The position numbers and the translations under genes were made by a program. From positions 468,462,008-468,526,007 of the forward strand of contig NC_081405.1 in assembly GCF_030272615.1 (NCBI RefSeq): 64,000 nt of DNA, read 5' to 3'. The stretch is from Cryptomeria japonica (lineage: Eukaryota; Streptophyta; Pinopsida; Cupressales; Cupressaceae). Positions 9,615 to 21,088 of the stretch are shown here, one piece after another. The notes under the pieces were generated by a model. That model was not told where the DNA came from. It saw only the letters and a program-made list of their open reading frames with translations, and ran no database searches. Numbering within the stretch: the stretch's first letter is position 1; each line of letters starts with the position of its first letter.

Positions 9615-12533
9615 TCACCTCTCAAATAGGTAAATGAAGCCTTCGATAGAGGCTTGGTGAATATGTCTACTAACTGCTCCTTTACTGGAAACATGTTCCA
9701 ATGCCACCTCTTTATTCTGAACCTTTTCCCTCAAGAAATGATACTTGAGTTCAAAGTGCTTGGTTCTAGCATGTAAAATTGGATTCTTGGAAATGTTAAT
9801 TGAACTTGTATTCTCATAGAATATACTTACCAGTTCAGATACAAGAAATTTGAAGCCATTCAATACATGCTTCATCCAAATAGTTTGGGTACAGTTCATA
9901 AAAGCTGCAACATACTTCGCTTCTGTTGTAGACTGAGAGATACAACTCTGCTTTCAACTCATCCATGAGACCAGTCTACCACCGAGAAAGAATGCACCAC
10001 CAGTTGTGCTCTTCCGGTCATCTACATTACCAACCCAATCAACATCTGTGAACACTTTCAGGTTGAAATCATTATTGTATGGATACCATAACCCATAGTC
10101 AATAGTTCCCTTCAGATATCTAAGAATCCGCTTGACTGCTACCAAGTGGGATTCTCTTGGGCTTTTCTGAAACCGAGCAGTAATACCCATTGCATGTGCA
10201 ATGTCCGGTCTGCTATGCACTAGATAATGTAACTTACCAATCATTGATCGGTATTCCTTCTCATTTACCAGTGCTGAGTCATCTTCTTTTGATAGTTTAC
10301 AACCGGTCACCATTAGTGTACCAACCGATCTACTATCTTCCATGCCAAAGGTCTTCAACACCTCTTTGATATACTTGGACTGAGTAATAAAGATTCCATC
10401 TTTCATTTGTTGAATCTGCAGTCCAATGAAGAACTTAATCTCCCCTATGAGTGACATATCAAATTCCTTATTCATCTCATCGGCAAAATCATGACTCATC
10501 TTGTCATCTCCTCCAAAGATGATGTCATCAACAAATACTTCATAGATCAGAATCTGATCTCCTTTTAATTTCAAGTAGATATTGCTATCTTCACAAGATG
10601 GGAGTGCAAGCATTCATACCATGCTCTAGGTGCCTGCTTTAGTCCATACAAGGATTTATGTAGCCTACTCACCATGTCACTGTCTTTTGATAGGGCAAGC
10701 CCATCTAATTGCTCTATATACACCTCCTCTTCAAGTATTCCATTTAGGAATGTAGATTTTACATCCATTTGGTATACCTTGAATCCTTTAAAAGATGCAT
10801 ATGCAAGAAGCATACAAACTCCTTCCAATATGGCTACTGGAGAAAAGGTTTCTCCATAGTATTCTCCTTCTTCTTGTGCATACCCCTTACACACCAGTCT
10901 GGCTTTGTTTCTTATCACTGTCCCATCTTCACTCAATTTATTTCTGAAAACCCATTTGGTTCCAATGACATTTTTATGCTCCAATCTGGGTACAAAGGAC
11001 CATGTACCATTCTTTTCTATCTGATCAAGTCCCTCTTCCATTTCCTTGACCCAATCTTCATCTTTATGTGCCTCTTTGAATGATTTAGGCTCAAATTCAG
11101 AGATCAGACATGATTTTTCTCTGACCTTTGTTCTTGTAAGAATTCTTTCATCTTTGTCTCCTATGATCTTCTTTGGATCATGATTGAGTTTGACATAAAT
11201 AGGTATATTCTTAACAGCTTCCTCTTGCTTTTCTTCATCATCCTCATCTTCATCAGCATCTACCGGTGTAGGAGCACAATTGTTGGTACTGGGCACATTT
11301 GCAACCGGTTCCCAGAAGGTTACTACTAGTTCATCTCCTACATGCTCTCTGCTGGTTTCCTCATATTTCTCAGAGTTTTCATCAACCCTAACATTGATGC
11401 TTTCAACAATTCTCTAAGTCCTATTTTTGAAGCATTTGAGAGCTTTGCTCTTAGTGGAATACCCTAGGAATATTCCCTCATCACATTTTTCATCAAACTT
11501 GCTCTGATGTTCACTCCTCTTGATATAACATTTACTACCAAACACTCTGAAGTAGCTTACCACTAGTGTCTTACCGGTCCAGTACTCATAAGGAGTCTTA
11601 TCCTTTCCTTTCTTGATGAGTACCCGGTTCATTGTGTAGATTGCAATGCTCACCGCTTCTCTCCAAAAGGTGTGAGCGACCTTTCCTTGGATCAACATAG
11701 TTCTAGCTGCTTCAACCATAGTCTGGTTGTTCCTCTCTGCTAAGCCATTCTGCTGTGGAGTCTGGGGGGCAGACAGTTGCCTCTTGATGCCATTCTCTTC
11801 ACAATATTTGTTGAATTCTCCGGAAGTGAATTCCCCTCCTTGATCAGTTCTAAGGCATTTGATTCTTCTACCGCTTTCCTTTTCTACCAGTGCTCTGAAG
11901 GCTTTGAACTTTCCAAAAGCTTCAGATTTGTCCTTCAAGAATGTGACCCACATCATTCTTGAGAAATCATCTATAAGAATCATAAAATACCTATCTCCCT
12001 GCACACTCCTAGTCTTCATAGGACCACATAAATTAGTATGAACAAGATCAAGTAAATTGTCAACAGTGAAAGATTTACCTTTGAAGGTTGAGGAAGACAT
12101 TTTCCCCAGTTGACACTCTCTACACAAATGATTTTCTGGTTTGCTCAGCACAGGTAATCCTCTAACTGCCTTGGTCTTGCTGGCCTTCACAATGTTATCA
12201 AAGTTTATATGGTAGAGTCTCCTATGCCATATCCAGCTATCATCAAACTTAGCCATAAGACATGTACTTATATTTGTATTCAGTTGAAATAAGTTACCTT
12301 AGGTCTACATACCGATGGCCATCAATTCACCATTCTTTCCTTTGATTTTGCACACTCCATTTTTGAATTCCAGAGTGAGTCCACCATCATTCAGCTAGGC
12401 AACACTCAATAGATTGTGTCTGAGACCTTCCACCCAATACACATTGTCAGCACTGCTCTTTCCATTTAGAGAGATGGACCCTCTGCCTTTAACCATACAT
12501 GGTGCATCATTACCAAAACAAACCACACCACCA
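9615..12533 (-). pseudogene. Element B pol: integrase, reverse transcriptase, RNase H
   Basis: The GAG-pre-integrase region (HRRLYHINF, CRECQLGK) is followed by an integrase core. In the core the usual first catalytic Asp of HTDLCGP is Asn (HTNLCGP), while RTDQGGEF and the Glu in LAERNNQTM are kept. The RT follows, with GTKWVFRNK, QMDVKSTFLNG, LYGLKQAPRAWYE and the active-site FVDDIIFGG. Copia RNase H ends the ORF (KVFTDVDWVGN, RKSTTGG, then TTEAKYVA). Breaks: a frame change near 12535, two stops near 12300, a stop at about 11414, a frameshift at 10571-10613 between RT halves, and a stop at 9954. The integrase change alone should abolish strand transfer. Confidence 0.88.
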
Positions 12534-13643
12534 TCATACTCTTTCCAGGGATATAAACTTTCTCCGGTCACCAATCATATGGTGAGAGCAACCACTATCA
12601 ATAATCCACTCATTAAGATTATCAAGGTGGGAGACAAGAGCCTTCTTGTCTGACACATCCTCCTTGACTGCAACAAACACAATATCTTCATTTTCTTCAT
12701 CTTTTGATTCCTCATCTGTGACACCTTCATCAACTGCTACAAAATAGTTTCTCCAGTTTCCTCCTTTGAATTTCTTGAACCTTTCTGGTTTGTCCTTGCT
12801 ATCACCATTAGGATAGTTTATAGCAATGTGTCCTATCCAGTTACAAGAAAAACATTTCAAAGGAATCTTACCTCTATATTTTCCGATTCCCTTAGGATGT
12901 CTTTTGGCAAGAAGAGCTTCAAATTCCATCAGAATCTCCTCATCATCCATTTCTTTGCTCTGTCTTGGTTCATCGTTAGTACTTTCTTCTTTTCCTTTTT
13001 TGGATGGTGCAACAGATGCTCTAAAAGTTGATTCAGTCTTCTATTCATTGCCATCAAAACTATTTAGCTCATAGGCTGTTAATTTTGCAATGATGGAGTC
13101 TAGGGATACCTTAGTCTTGTCTATTGATCTCAACTCCTAAATGGCAACAACCCTTATTGCATAGACCGGTAATAAGGATCTCAAAACTTTTCTGACAACA
13201 GTGGAATCTTCCATTTTACCACCTGCACTCTTGATATCTCCAACAACTGTTTTGATTCATATACCATATTGTTGAATGGTCTCACCTTCAACCATCCGCA
13301 TGTCTTTAAACTTCCCTCTAAGGCTTTCTTCCTTAGCTTGTTTTACATGCTCATCACTGCCATAGATATTCTCAAGAGTATCCCATACTTCTTTGGGATT
13401 GTCTTTATCCTGGACATCAATAAACTCAATGTCAGATAAGCTACTGATTAGGGCTTCCATGACTTGCCCATTCTCCTGAATCTCTCTCTTTTGGTCATCA
13501 GTGAGAGTACGGGTAGGGATAACATAAACGTTCTCAACATAGCTCCAATGTTGAGCACCCATGCTTCTGATGTATATCTTCATTCTGTCCTTCCATATTT
13601 TAAAGTTATCTTTGTTGAACTTTGGACCTTCCCTCTTCATCAT
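12534..13643 (-). pseudogene. Element B gag and protease
   Basis: One frame runs from the ATG at 13643, interrupted by at least three in-frame stops (first at 13257). The N-terminal part is a UBN2-type Copia Gag (WKDRMKIYIRSMG, EVWDTLENIYG). The zinc knuckle CFSCNWIGHIAINYP has lost its last Cys, which is replaced by Tyr. An acidic linker leads to the aspartic protease motif WIIDSGCSHHM, whose Asp-Ser-Gly triad is intact. The frame closes at 12534, just after the protease start, and pol continues one base out of frame. No upstream in-frame ATG precedes 13643. Confidence 0.85.
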
Positions 13644-13700
13644 TACAATAGGATCTTTCCCTCAAGCGGTTAAGCTTACAACACACAGGACCTGGAGGAT

Positions 13701-13712
13701 GCTCTGATACCA
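13701..13712 (-). promoter_or_regulatory. Element B primer binding site
   Basis: The plus strand gctctgatacca is TGGTATCAGAGC on the element strand, a perfect initiator-Met tRNA primer site. It lies two bases inside the 5' LTR end. Confidence 0.9.
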
Positions 13713-13714
13713 AT

Positions 13715-15255
13715 TCATAACTCAATGATGAAAAGTGAGTACCAAACCGGTACTGAGAGGGGGGGGTGAATCAGTGTAGGCACAAAAAATTCTCCTAAAC
13801 CGATTTGATTGCAGACTGTAAACTACTGGCAATCTCCAACACCGGTCCAAATCAGACTACTATCGGTTAAACACAGTGCAACTATGAAAGACATGAACCA
13901 GTCAATCTTCTTAGCTTTCCACACAACCTGCTTTCCCATTTCCACTTTGTCCTAATGCATAAATAGATAATCTATCATCAAAAATATAATAACTTGCTAG
14001 ATCACCATGATTCACCGCTTGACAGAAAACAACAAAGCATCACATGAAAAAGACATCAAATATGACACACACATTTTTCATGCGGAAACCCAACTAGGAA
14101 AAACCACAGTGGGGATGAATACCCACAAGCTCTTTTGAACTCTTTAGAAGTTTTCTCTGTTAGAAGCCTAGTCCGATTAAAGACTGTTACAATAGGTTCT
14201 ATTAGGAACTGATCCTATTAGGGATCACTTGGTTAAGGGATGGCTAGAATACCCAGTTAAGGGTTAAACCCTGTTAGAGGTTACCTTGTCAGAGGATTTT
14301 ATGAACTCAATGGCTTAGAGTCACCCTGTTAAAGGATTTACAACAAGCTGGTTAAAGCTACTTGGTTAAGGGATTTTCCAACTGTTGAAGTAGTTAAAAA
14401 TCAACAGGTATTACAATGATCTAGTAATAGCACTCAATGCCAATGCAGATCCACTTTAGTTCCTTCTTTCTGCACACACACTATGCAGGTGTCAATCCTC
14501 TTATCTGGTCTAGCAAGAATAACGTATCTCTACACTTAGATACACACACAACATTTGCCAACAATCTCAACATGAAGCACAATATCGACCTTATAGAACA
14601 TAGATAGGTCAGCAACATAAACCCTAAAACCTAACCACTTAGGTTAAGCAATTGATCGGTTCAATCCTGACCATTGAGCACTTTGCATTTGAATACAATG
14701 GTCTTGAACAAATCTCAAGTTATTCTCCATCATTCATTCTTTACTGCTTCATGGAGGCGATAACCCATCATGAGTTCTCCACCGTTTGCAAAGACTTCGC
14801 ACATTCCCGAGGTAGATAGGATCAATCTTCTTCATGGAGATCCTTCATGAGCATGAGACTGATGTGGCAACATGATCTGATCTCCATTACAATGCTAACT
14901 CATCACACAATGTCATCAGGCTTGGAACACTTCAATTGGAAACCCTGAAGCTAAGACTACCAGCCAGTAGTCCTACCAGATTCCATGTATCGGTTCTCAT
15001 TCTGACATACCGGTTCTGGTTCACAACATCATACCGGTTCTCATTTTGACATACCAGTTCTAGTTCACAACATCATACTAGTTCACTTGGACAAGCATAC
15101 CACTTCACTTATTGCACATATACTAGTTTACACCACCATACCAGTTCTCTTTGCCAGTTGATTAACTTCAATATACCGATTCACTTCTCAGCATATTGAC
15201 ATCAATGACAACATACAATTCATCATGTCATCATACTCTTGCACATATGCCAACA
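13715..15255 (-). repeat. Element B 5' LTR
   Basis: It is a 1541-bp copy of 7851-9336. It is longer than its partner mainly because a ~50-bp unit (ACCGGTTCTGGTTCACAACA type) is duplicated at 14996-15075. The terminal base next to the primer site has mutated: TCATAAC where the partner has TGATAAC on the plus strand. Confidence 0.88.
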
Positions 15256-15260
15256 AAGAG

Positions 15261-18200
15261 TCTAGTGATGTCATAGATGATACTCAAGAGATAATGCGCA
15301 TAAAACTAGAGAAAGAAATATAGGAAATTAGACAAAAGAGACAAGCAAATTATGAACAAGGATTAAAAGAAGGAAGAATACCAAAAAGCTTCTCATCTAT
15401 GTACCCCTATCCTAAAATAGAACAAATCAGGTATAGCACTACACAAGAAGAGTTGGAAGCTATGAAACAAGAACCAGTTACCAGTCCAGAAGAAGCTAAA
15501 TGGAGTAGATGACAACAAATCATAGAAACATTAAGATCATGTCAACAGGTGTGTCAGATACAAATGAAAAATGAACCACAACATGAAGGAACTTGCAGTA
15601 TTAAAGATTTTGGTGTTGATACCATACATACACTTACTAAATCACTTGAAGAAGACTCAAAAACTTCATCTGATTCCTCTGATGACTTTGATGACAGTAT
15701 TATTCAGGACAATATCTACTCAGCCTCAAATTCAAAATCATTTGATACAAACAATGAAAATCTGTCTACTAATCTTATTGTTGTCCAACCACGATATGAA
15801 GTCCATTCTGGTGTAGTGAATGATGTTACAAGTATGTCTATTGGATTAGATCAACTAAATATTAATGTGAACTTTAATAATCATGATCTGACTCTTCCTG
15901 GTCTCGAAACACTTACGCAAGGTATTCTTCTAGAACTTGACTTTTCAATCCACCGCTATGATAACAATACCGTGAACGCTCTTGAACCTATCCAAAATTT
16001 ATCCTTAGTACATCCCAAATTGATTGACTGTACTTTACAAAACCAACCCATGAATATACCTATTTTTACCAATGACTATACATTAGCCTATTATCTCAAT
16101 GCAGTTGAACCTATGGACTCTTCCACCAATGACCTGAGTGAAAATATGACTGAAGCGGATATCAAGTATCTTAGTTGCAAAACCAAGAAAAATAAAAATA
16201 AAAGATCTAATAGTGAAAACCACATTGTGGCAGTGTCAGAATCTAAAAAAGAGAAAATAAAGGATGTACCTAAAGGTGAAAACCTCTCTGAGGCACCTAA
16301 AGGTGAGATACTTGATATACTGCCAAGTCATTTCCAGGAGAGGTCTTCCATATTGATCGAGTTAACTCAACCAGTGAACATTGGGAGTCAAGAGATACCA
16401 CACATCATTTATGTATCTCAATCACTATCATCAGAAGAATTGAAGGATTTCACTCAGCTATTCTTAGAAAAGAAAATAAACTTTGCATGGACGTACTCCA
16501 ATATGCTAGGCTTGGATCCTGATCTTATCATGCACCATCTTTCAATCACACCAGGAGTAAAACCAGTTAAGCAAAAACTTCGTAAGATGCACTTGCATGT
16601 GGCACTATTAGTCAAGGCTAAACTAGAAAAACTGCTCAAAGTTGGATTCATCAGAGCTATAGATTATGCCGAATGGATTTCAAACATAGTACCTATGTCG
16701 AAGGCAGAAAAATCTATCAGAGTTTTCACATACTTCAGAGATCTTAACAAAGCATGTCTGAAGGATGACTTTCGATTACCAAACATTGACATGATAGTCA
16801 ACATGACTATCGGATATGAAATGTACTCACTAATGGACAGATTCTCCAGCTACAACCAAATCAAAATAGCTCCTGGAGATCAAGAAAAGACATCATTCAC
16901 CTGTGCATGGGGAACCTTTTGCTAGAATGTCATGCCATTTGGGCTAAAGAATGTAGGAGCAACCTATCAAAGAGCAGTTACTACCATTTTTCATGATATG
17001 ATGCATAAGAATATGGAAGATTATGTTGATGACACCTTAGTGAAGATTATGAAGAGATCAACGCATATTCAAGAGCTAGGTCCTATACTAGAAAGAATGG
17101 AAAAGTTCAAACTTTGGTTAAATCCAAATAAGTGTGTATTTGGAGTGACATTTGGTAAACTACTTGGCTATATCATTTCAAAGAAGGGAATCAAGGTTGA
17201 TCCTAAGAAAGTCCAAGCTATAATGGAAATGCCACCTCCGAAGAACATCAATCAAATGAGAAGTCTATAGGGATGTCTCCAATCTATCAGACACTTCATT
17301 TCTCAGCTAGTAGACAAAGCTCAACCTTTCACAAAAGTATTGAGGAAAGGAGTAATATACAACTGGGATCAGCAGTGTGAACAACATCTCCAGTAGATAA
17401 AAGAGTACCTATCAAATCCACCGATATTGATGCCACTAATTCAGGGTAAACCACTAATCTTATATATATCAGCAACTAATTCATCACTAGGGGCACTTCT
17501 GGTACAACAAGATGACAACAAAAAGGAACGAGCTATTTATTAAATTAGTAGGACATTGGTGTCTTACGAAATAAACTACACTATAATAGAAAAATCATGC
17601 TTGGCGTTAGTCTTTGCATCACAAAAACTAAGACACTACATGCTAGCATATTTAGTCAAGCTGGTGGCCAAAATTGATCCACTCAAATACCTTCTCAATA
17701 AAGCAACACTTACAGGAAGATTGGCAAAATGGGTCATGATCCTTATAGAGTTTGACATTGAATATGTGGAACGCAAAGCCATAAAAGGACACGTAATTGC
17801 TGATCAACTTGTTGAAGCTCCACTTGAGGACACTCAATCGCTACATATAGAGTTTCCAGATGAATCAATAATGCACCTTACTCAACAACCCTGGAAGATG
17901 TTCTTTGATGGGTCCTTTACCCAAAATGGTTCTGGTGCTGTAATATTGTTTATTACTCCCCATAAGTATTCAATCCCAATGTCTTATAAGATTCTATTCC
18001 CCTGCACAAACAACATTGCAGAATATGAAGCTTTGGTAAATGGAATGAAGCTAGCTGTTGAATGAAAGGTTGCTGAATTGAATATCTATGGAGATTCTCA
18101 GCTGGTAGTTAACCAAATCAATGATACATATCAGACTCGAGATGAGAAACCAATGCCTTATAAGAGAATGGTTGATGACCTTAAGAAGTACTTTTCTTTT

Positions 18201-19625
18201 GTATCATTCCAACAAATTCCTAGATCTACAAATAGAGAAACCGATGCTATGGCCACCTTGGCATCTATACCTGAGTTACAAGATTCCAATTTTCGCTTTA
18301 AATTCCTCATGGAAGAGTTACATTACCCGGCCAATGATTCCCCTAAGACCCAAATAGTTTTTTCTATTATTGGACATGACTTATCCCAATACAACCACAT
18401 CTACTCCTATCTACATGACGAAATTATCCCCAAAAACCTTACTCGTAATGAAAAAAGAAACCTAACCTGAAACACTTCATGGTATGTTATTATAGCTAAC
18501 AATTTATTTAGATGAGGTTTGGACGGTACATTGCTTAGATGTCTAGAAACTAAAGAATCTAAACGTGCAATATTAGAAGTCCATGAAGGTATTTGTGGAT
18601 CTCATTCGAACGGTCTTACTTTAGCTCGAAAACTACTGCGGGTTGGCTACTACTAGCCAGACATGGAAAAATATGCCATCAAATTTGTTAAGACCTATGA
18701 GAAATGTCAGCTTCATGGAAATCTCATACATACCTCAGCAAGGGATCTCATACCATTCATTACACACTGGCCTTTTCAGCAATGGGCCTTTGATCTCATT
18801 GGTCAAATATATCCTGCATCATCTAATGGACATAAATTCATCATAACAACCACGAAGTATTTCACCAAGTGGGTAGAGGTGGTTTCGCTCATCAAAGCAA
18901 CTGGTAAACAAGTCGCCTTGTTCATCCTAAACTATATTATTTGTAGGTATGGGATACCTTCGTCCATTGTGACTGATAATGGGGGACAATTTAAGAATAA
19001 AGATCTGGAAGAGTTTTTTGAGAAATTCAAAATAAAACAACACCGGTCATCAGTATAATGGAAAAGCTAAGGCATCTAATAAAAACCTATTGACTATCTT
19101 GCATAGAACAGTGAACAAATCTAGGAAAGATTGGCATCTGTAGCTCAATCCTGCACTATGGGCTTACAGAACAAGTATCAAAACACCTACTAGGGCTACA
19201 CCTTTCTCTTTGGTGTATGGGTCCAAAGAAGTATTACCTATTGAAGTAGAAATACCATCTCTAATAGTTTCTTTGCAAGGTCTTGTTATGGATGAAGATC
19301 ATAGAATATCTAGATTGCAAGAACTCGAATTGCTGGATGAGCGTTGACAAGTGGCATTTGATAATCTCAGAGTATATTAGAAGAGAATGTCCAGAGGATA
19401 TAACAAGAAAGTTAGACAGAGAGAATTTTAGGTTGGTGACCTATTTATGAGAGAATCCAAAAAATCAACAGTTTCGAGACAATAAAGGGAACTTTTAACC
19501 CAACTGGTTGGGTCCCTACATCATGACTGCAGTATTCGGCTTTGGTGCCTATCAACTCTCAAATTCGGAAGGAGAACAACTCCATGAATTGATTAACACC
19601 ATCCACTTGAGGAAATTCTTCACTT
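15261..19625 (+). pseudogene. Tat Gypsy pol: RT, dual RNase H, integrase
   Basis: Almost the whole region keeps one frame (in phase with 15549), interrupted by stop codons, including 16923, 17268, about 17394, 17540, 18063, 18468, about 18510 and 18653, plus one frameshift near 19040. Order: acidic linker; RT (WISNIVPMSKAEKSIRVF, YFRDLNKACLKDDFRLP, MPFGLKNVGATYQRA, active site YVDD at about 17020); Gypsy RNase H (17540-17790); a second, archaeal-like RNase H (MFFDGSFTQNGSGAVI, NIAEYEALVNGM, IYGDSQLVVNQI); integrase zinc domain (18590-18720); and integrase core (FDLIGQIYP, VTDNGGQF). The core's usual G-Q-A-E-A-S-N-K reads GKAKASNK, so the catalytic Glu is Lys. Confidence 0.88.
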
Positions 19626-21088
19626 AGCATTCTTTGTGCTGTCAACTTGTATAGCTGAAAAAGAGTCCTGAAGAAAACCTAAAAATTGAAAAAAGTCTTG
19701 AAAAAAAAAAAAAAAGAGAGAAAATGCCCTGGTGAAAACTTGGTAAACAGGCACCTTGGTAAAAAAAGAAAGAAATGAATCTCTGCCAAGCAGGTGAAAA
19801 CCTGGCAAACATGCACCTCTTGTACTCAAGCTCTCCATCTATCAATGCAACATTGGCATTTCCCACTTTCATGCATCTTTGCTTTCGCTTGTACATAATT
19901 TTTAGTCACTTTTCTGACATCCTGGTTTGTTGGAACCCTCATGACTTGAAAATGATCAATATCCTAGTCTTAGGTTAATTGATAGAACACATTACATATC
20001 CTAAGTAGTGTCAACCAAGTCATCTTTCCGTCAGTGAATTGTGGTCGTCCACTTTGAGTCAGTCACCTGTCTCCTAATTACCAAAGAGTTTTTATCACTG
20101 AGTAAACACACAAAACAACATAATGAAAAACAATCACTAAACAGTTTGAGCTATGAATGAAAATTTTCTTTTTGTGCTGTCTTTTATATTGGTTTTCGAT
20201 TATTATCCCTCTGAGTAATTCGAGGAAGTCTATTGTGACTAAGAGGAGCAAGGATTGGGGCATAATATTTTCTTTGTTTTCTGCTTGTAGGAATGATCCC
20301 AATGATTTGGAAACATCTAAATTAGCTGGGTGTCTGTGATAAGAGCCTTCACAACAATGTGAAATAGCCTCACATACCTCGAATCCGCTTATTTGCATGC
20401 TATAGGGAGGTCCATATCATTTCTTTGTTTGTTTTGAGGGAATTTCTTTATGATGTAATTCGGGTCCCTGTGAAATATGTCCAAAGATATGAACGAAAAA
20501 AGGATCATTGCGGACAAGATAATTAATATTGCTCATTGAAAAAGAAAGGAACTCTAACTTGCCTGTTGTGTTCGTTATGCTTGGTGATGAATCTTAAGTA
20601 TTTTAAATCCAGTGACTAGGTTTAGGTTGCATTTCGCATATCATTTTGCATATCATTCTGCATTTTTTTTGAATTTAGATTGATTTCGGTATGGTAATAA
20701 TCTCTTTATCTTCTGAATGAGCGCTGAAAGCATCATCATTTCTTCGATCAAGTATTTGTGTTTTGAGAAGTTTAGCTGCATACATAAACATTTAATATAG
20801 ATTCATACATTTCATTATTCACTCATCTACATTCATCTTATTGCATAGAAAAATGAAAACATTGCATTACTCATATTACTCATTACACACTCATCTATTT
20901 GCATATGAAAAGAAACAAAAATAGACATCCATAATCATTTGCATTACATACATTCACATTGAAAAGAAATGCATACATATAGAATAAAGCATATAAAAGA
21001 CATCTCATAAACGAATCAACACAAGTATGATGAAGTCAAATTGGATCTCATATATATATATATATCATGTCAAGTCTAAGAGTACAAA
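19626..21088 (+). other. Tat element 3' spacer, no gene seen
   Basis: The stretch begins just after the pol stop with A-rich sequence and a weakly repeated phrase (CTTGGTAAACAGGCACC / CCTGGCAAACATGCACC at 19739 and 19801). From 20740 to 21060 short ATTCATACATT-like words recur. I find no convincing coding potential. Long non-coding spacers between pol and 3' LTR are usual in this lineage. Confidence 0.6.

Larger units (their letters stand above)
7851..15255 (-). mobile_element. Element B: full-length, decayed Copia
   Basis: Both LTRs, the primer site, gag, protease, integrase, reverse transcriptase, RNase H and polypurine tract are present in order on the minus strand. The element is flanked by a perfect 5-bp target duplication, AAGAG, at 7846-7850 and 15256-15260. 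The order protease-integrase-RT-RNase H identifies Copia. It was inserted in the plus-strand Tat element, whose linker sequence resumes at 15261. All genes carry stops or frameshifts. Confidence 0.93.
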
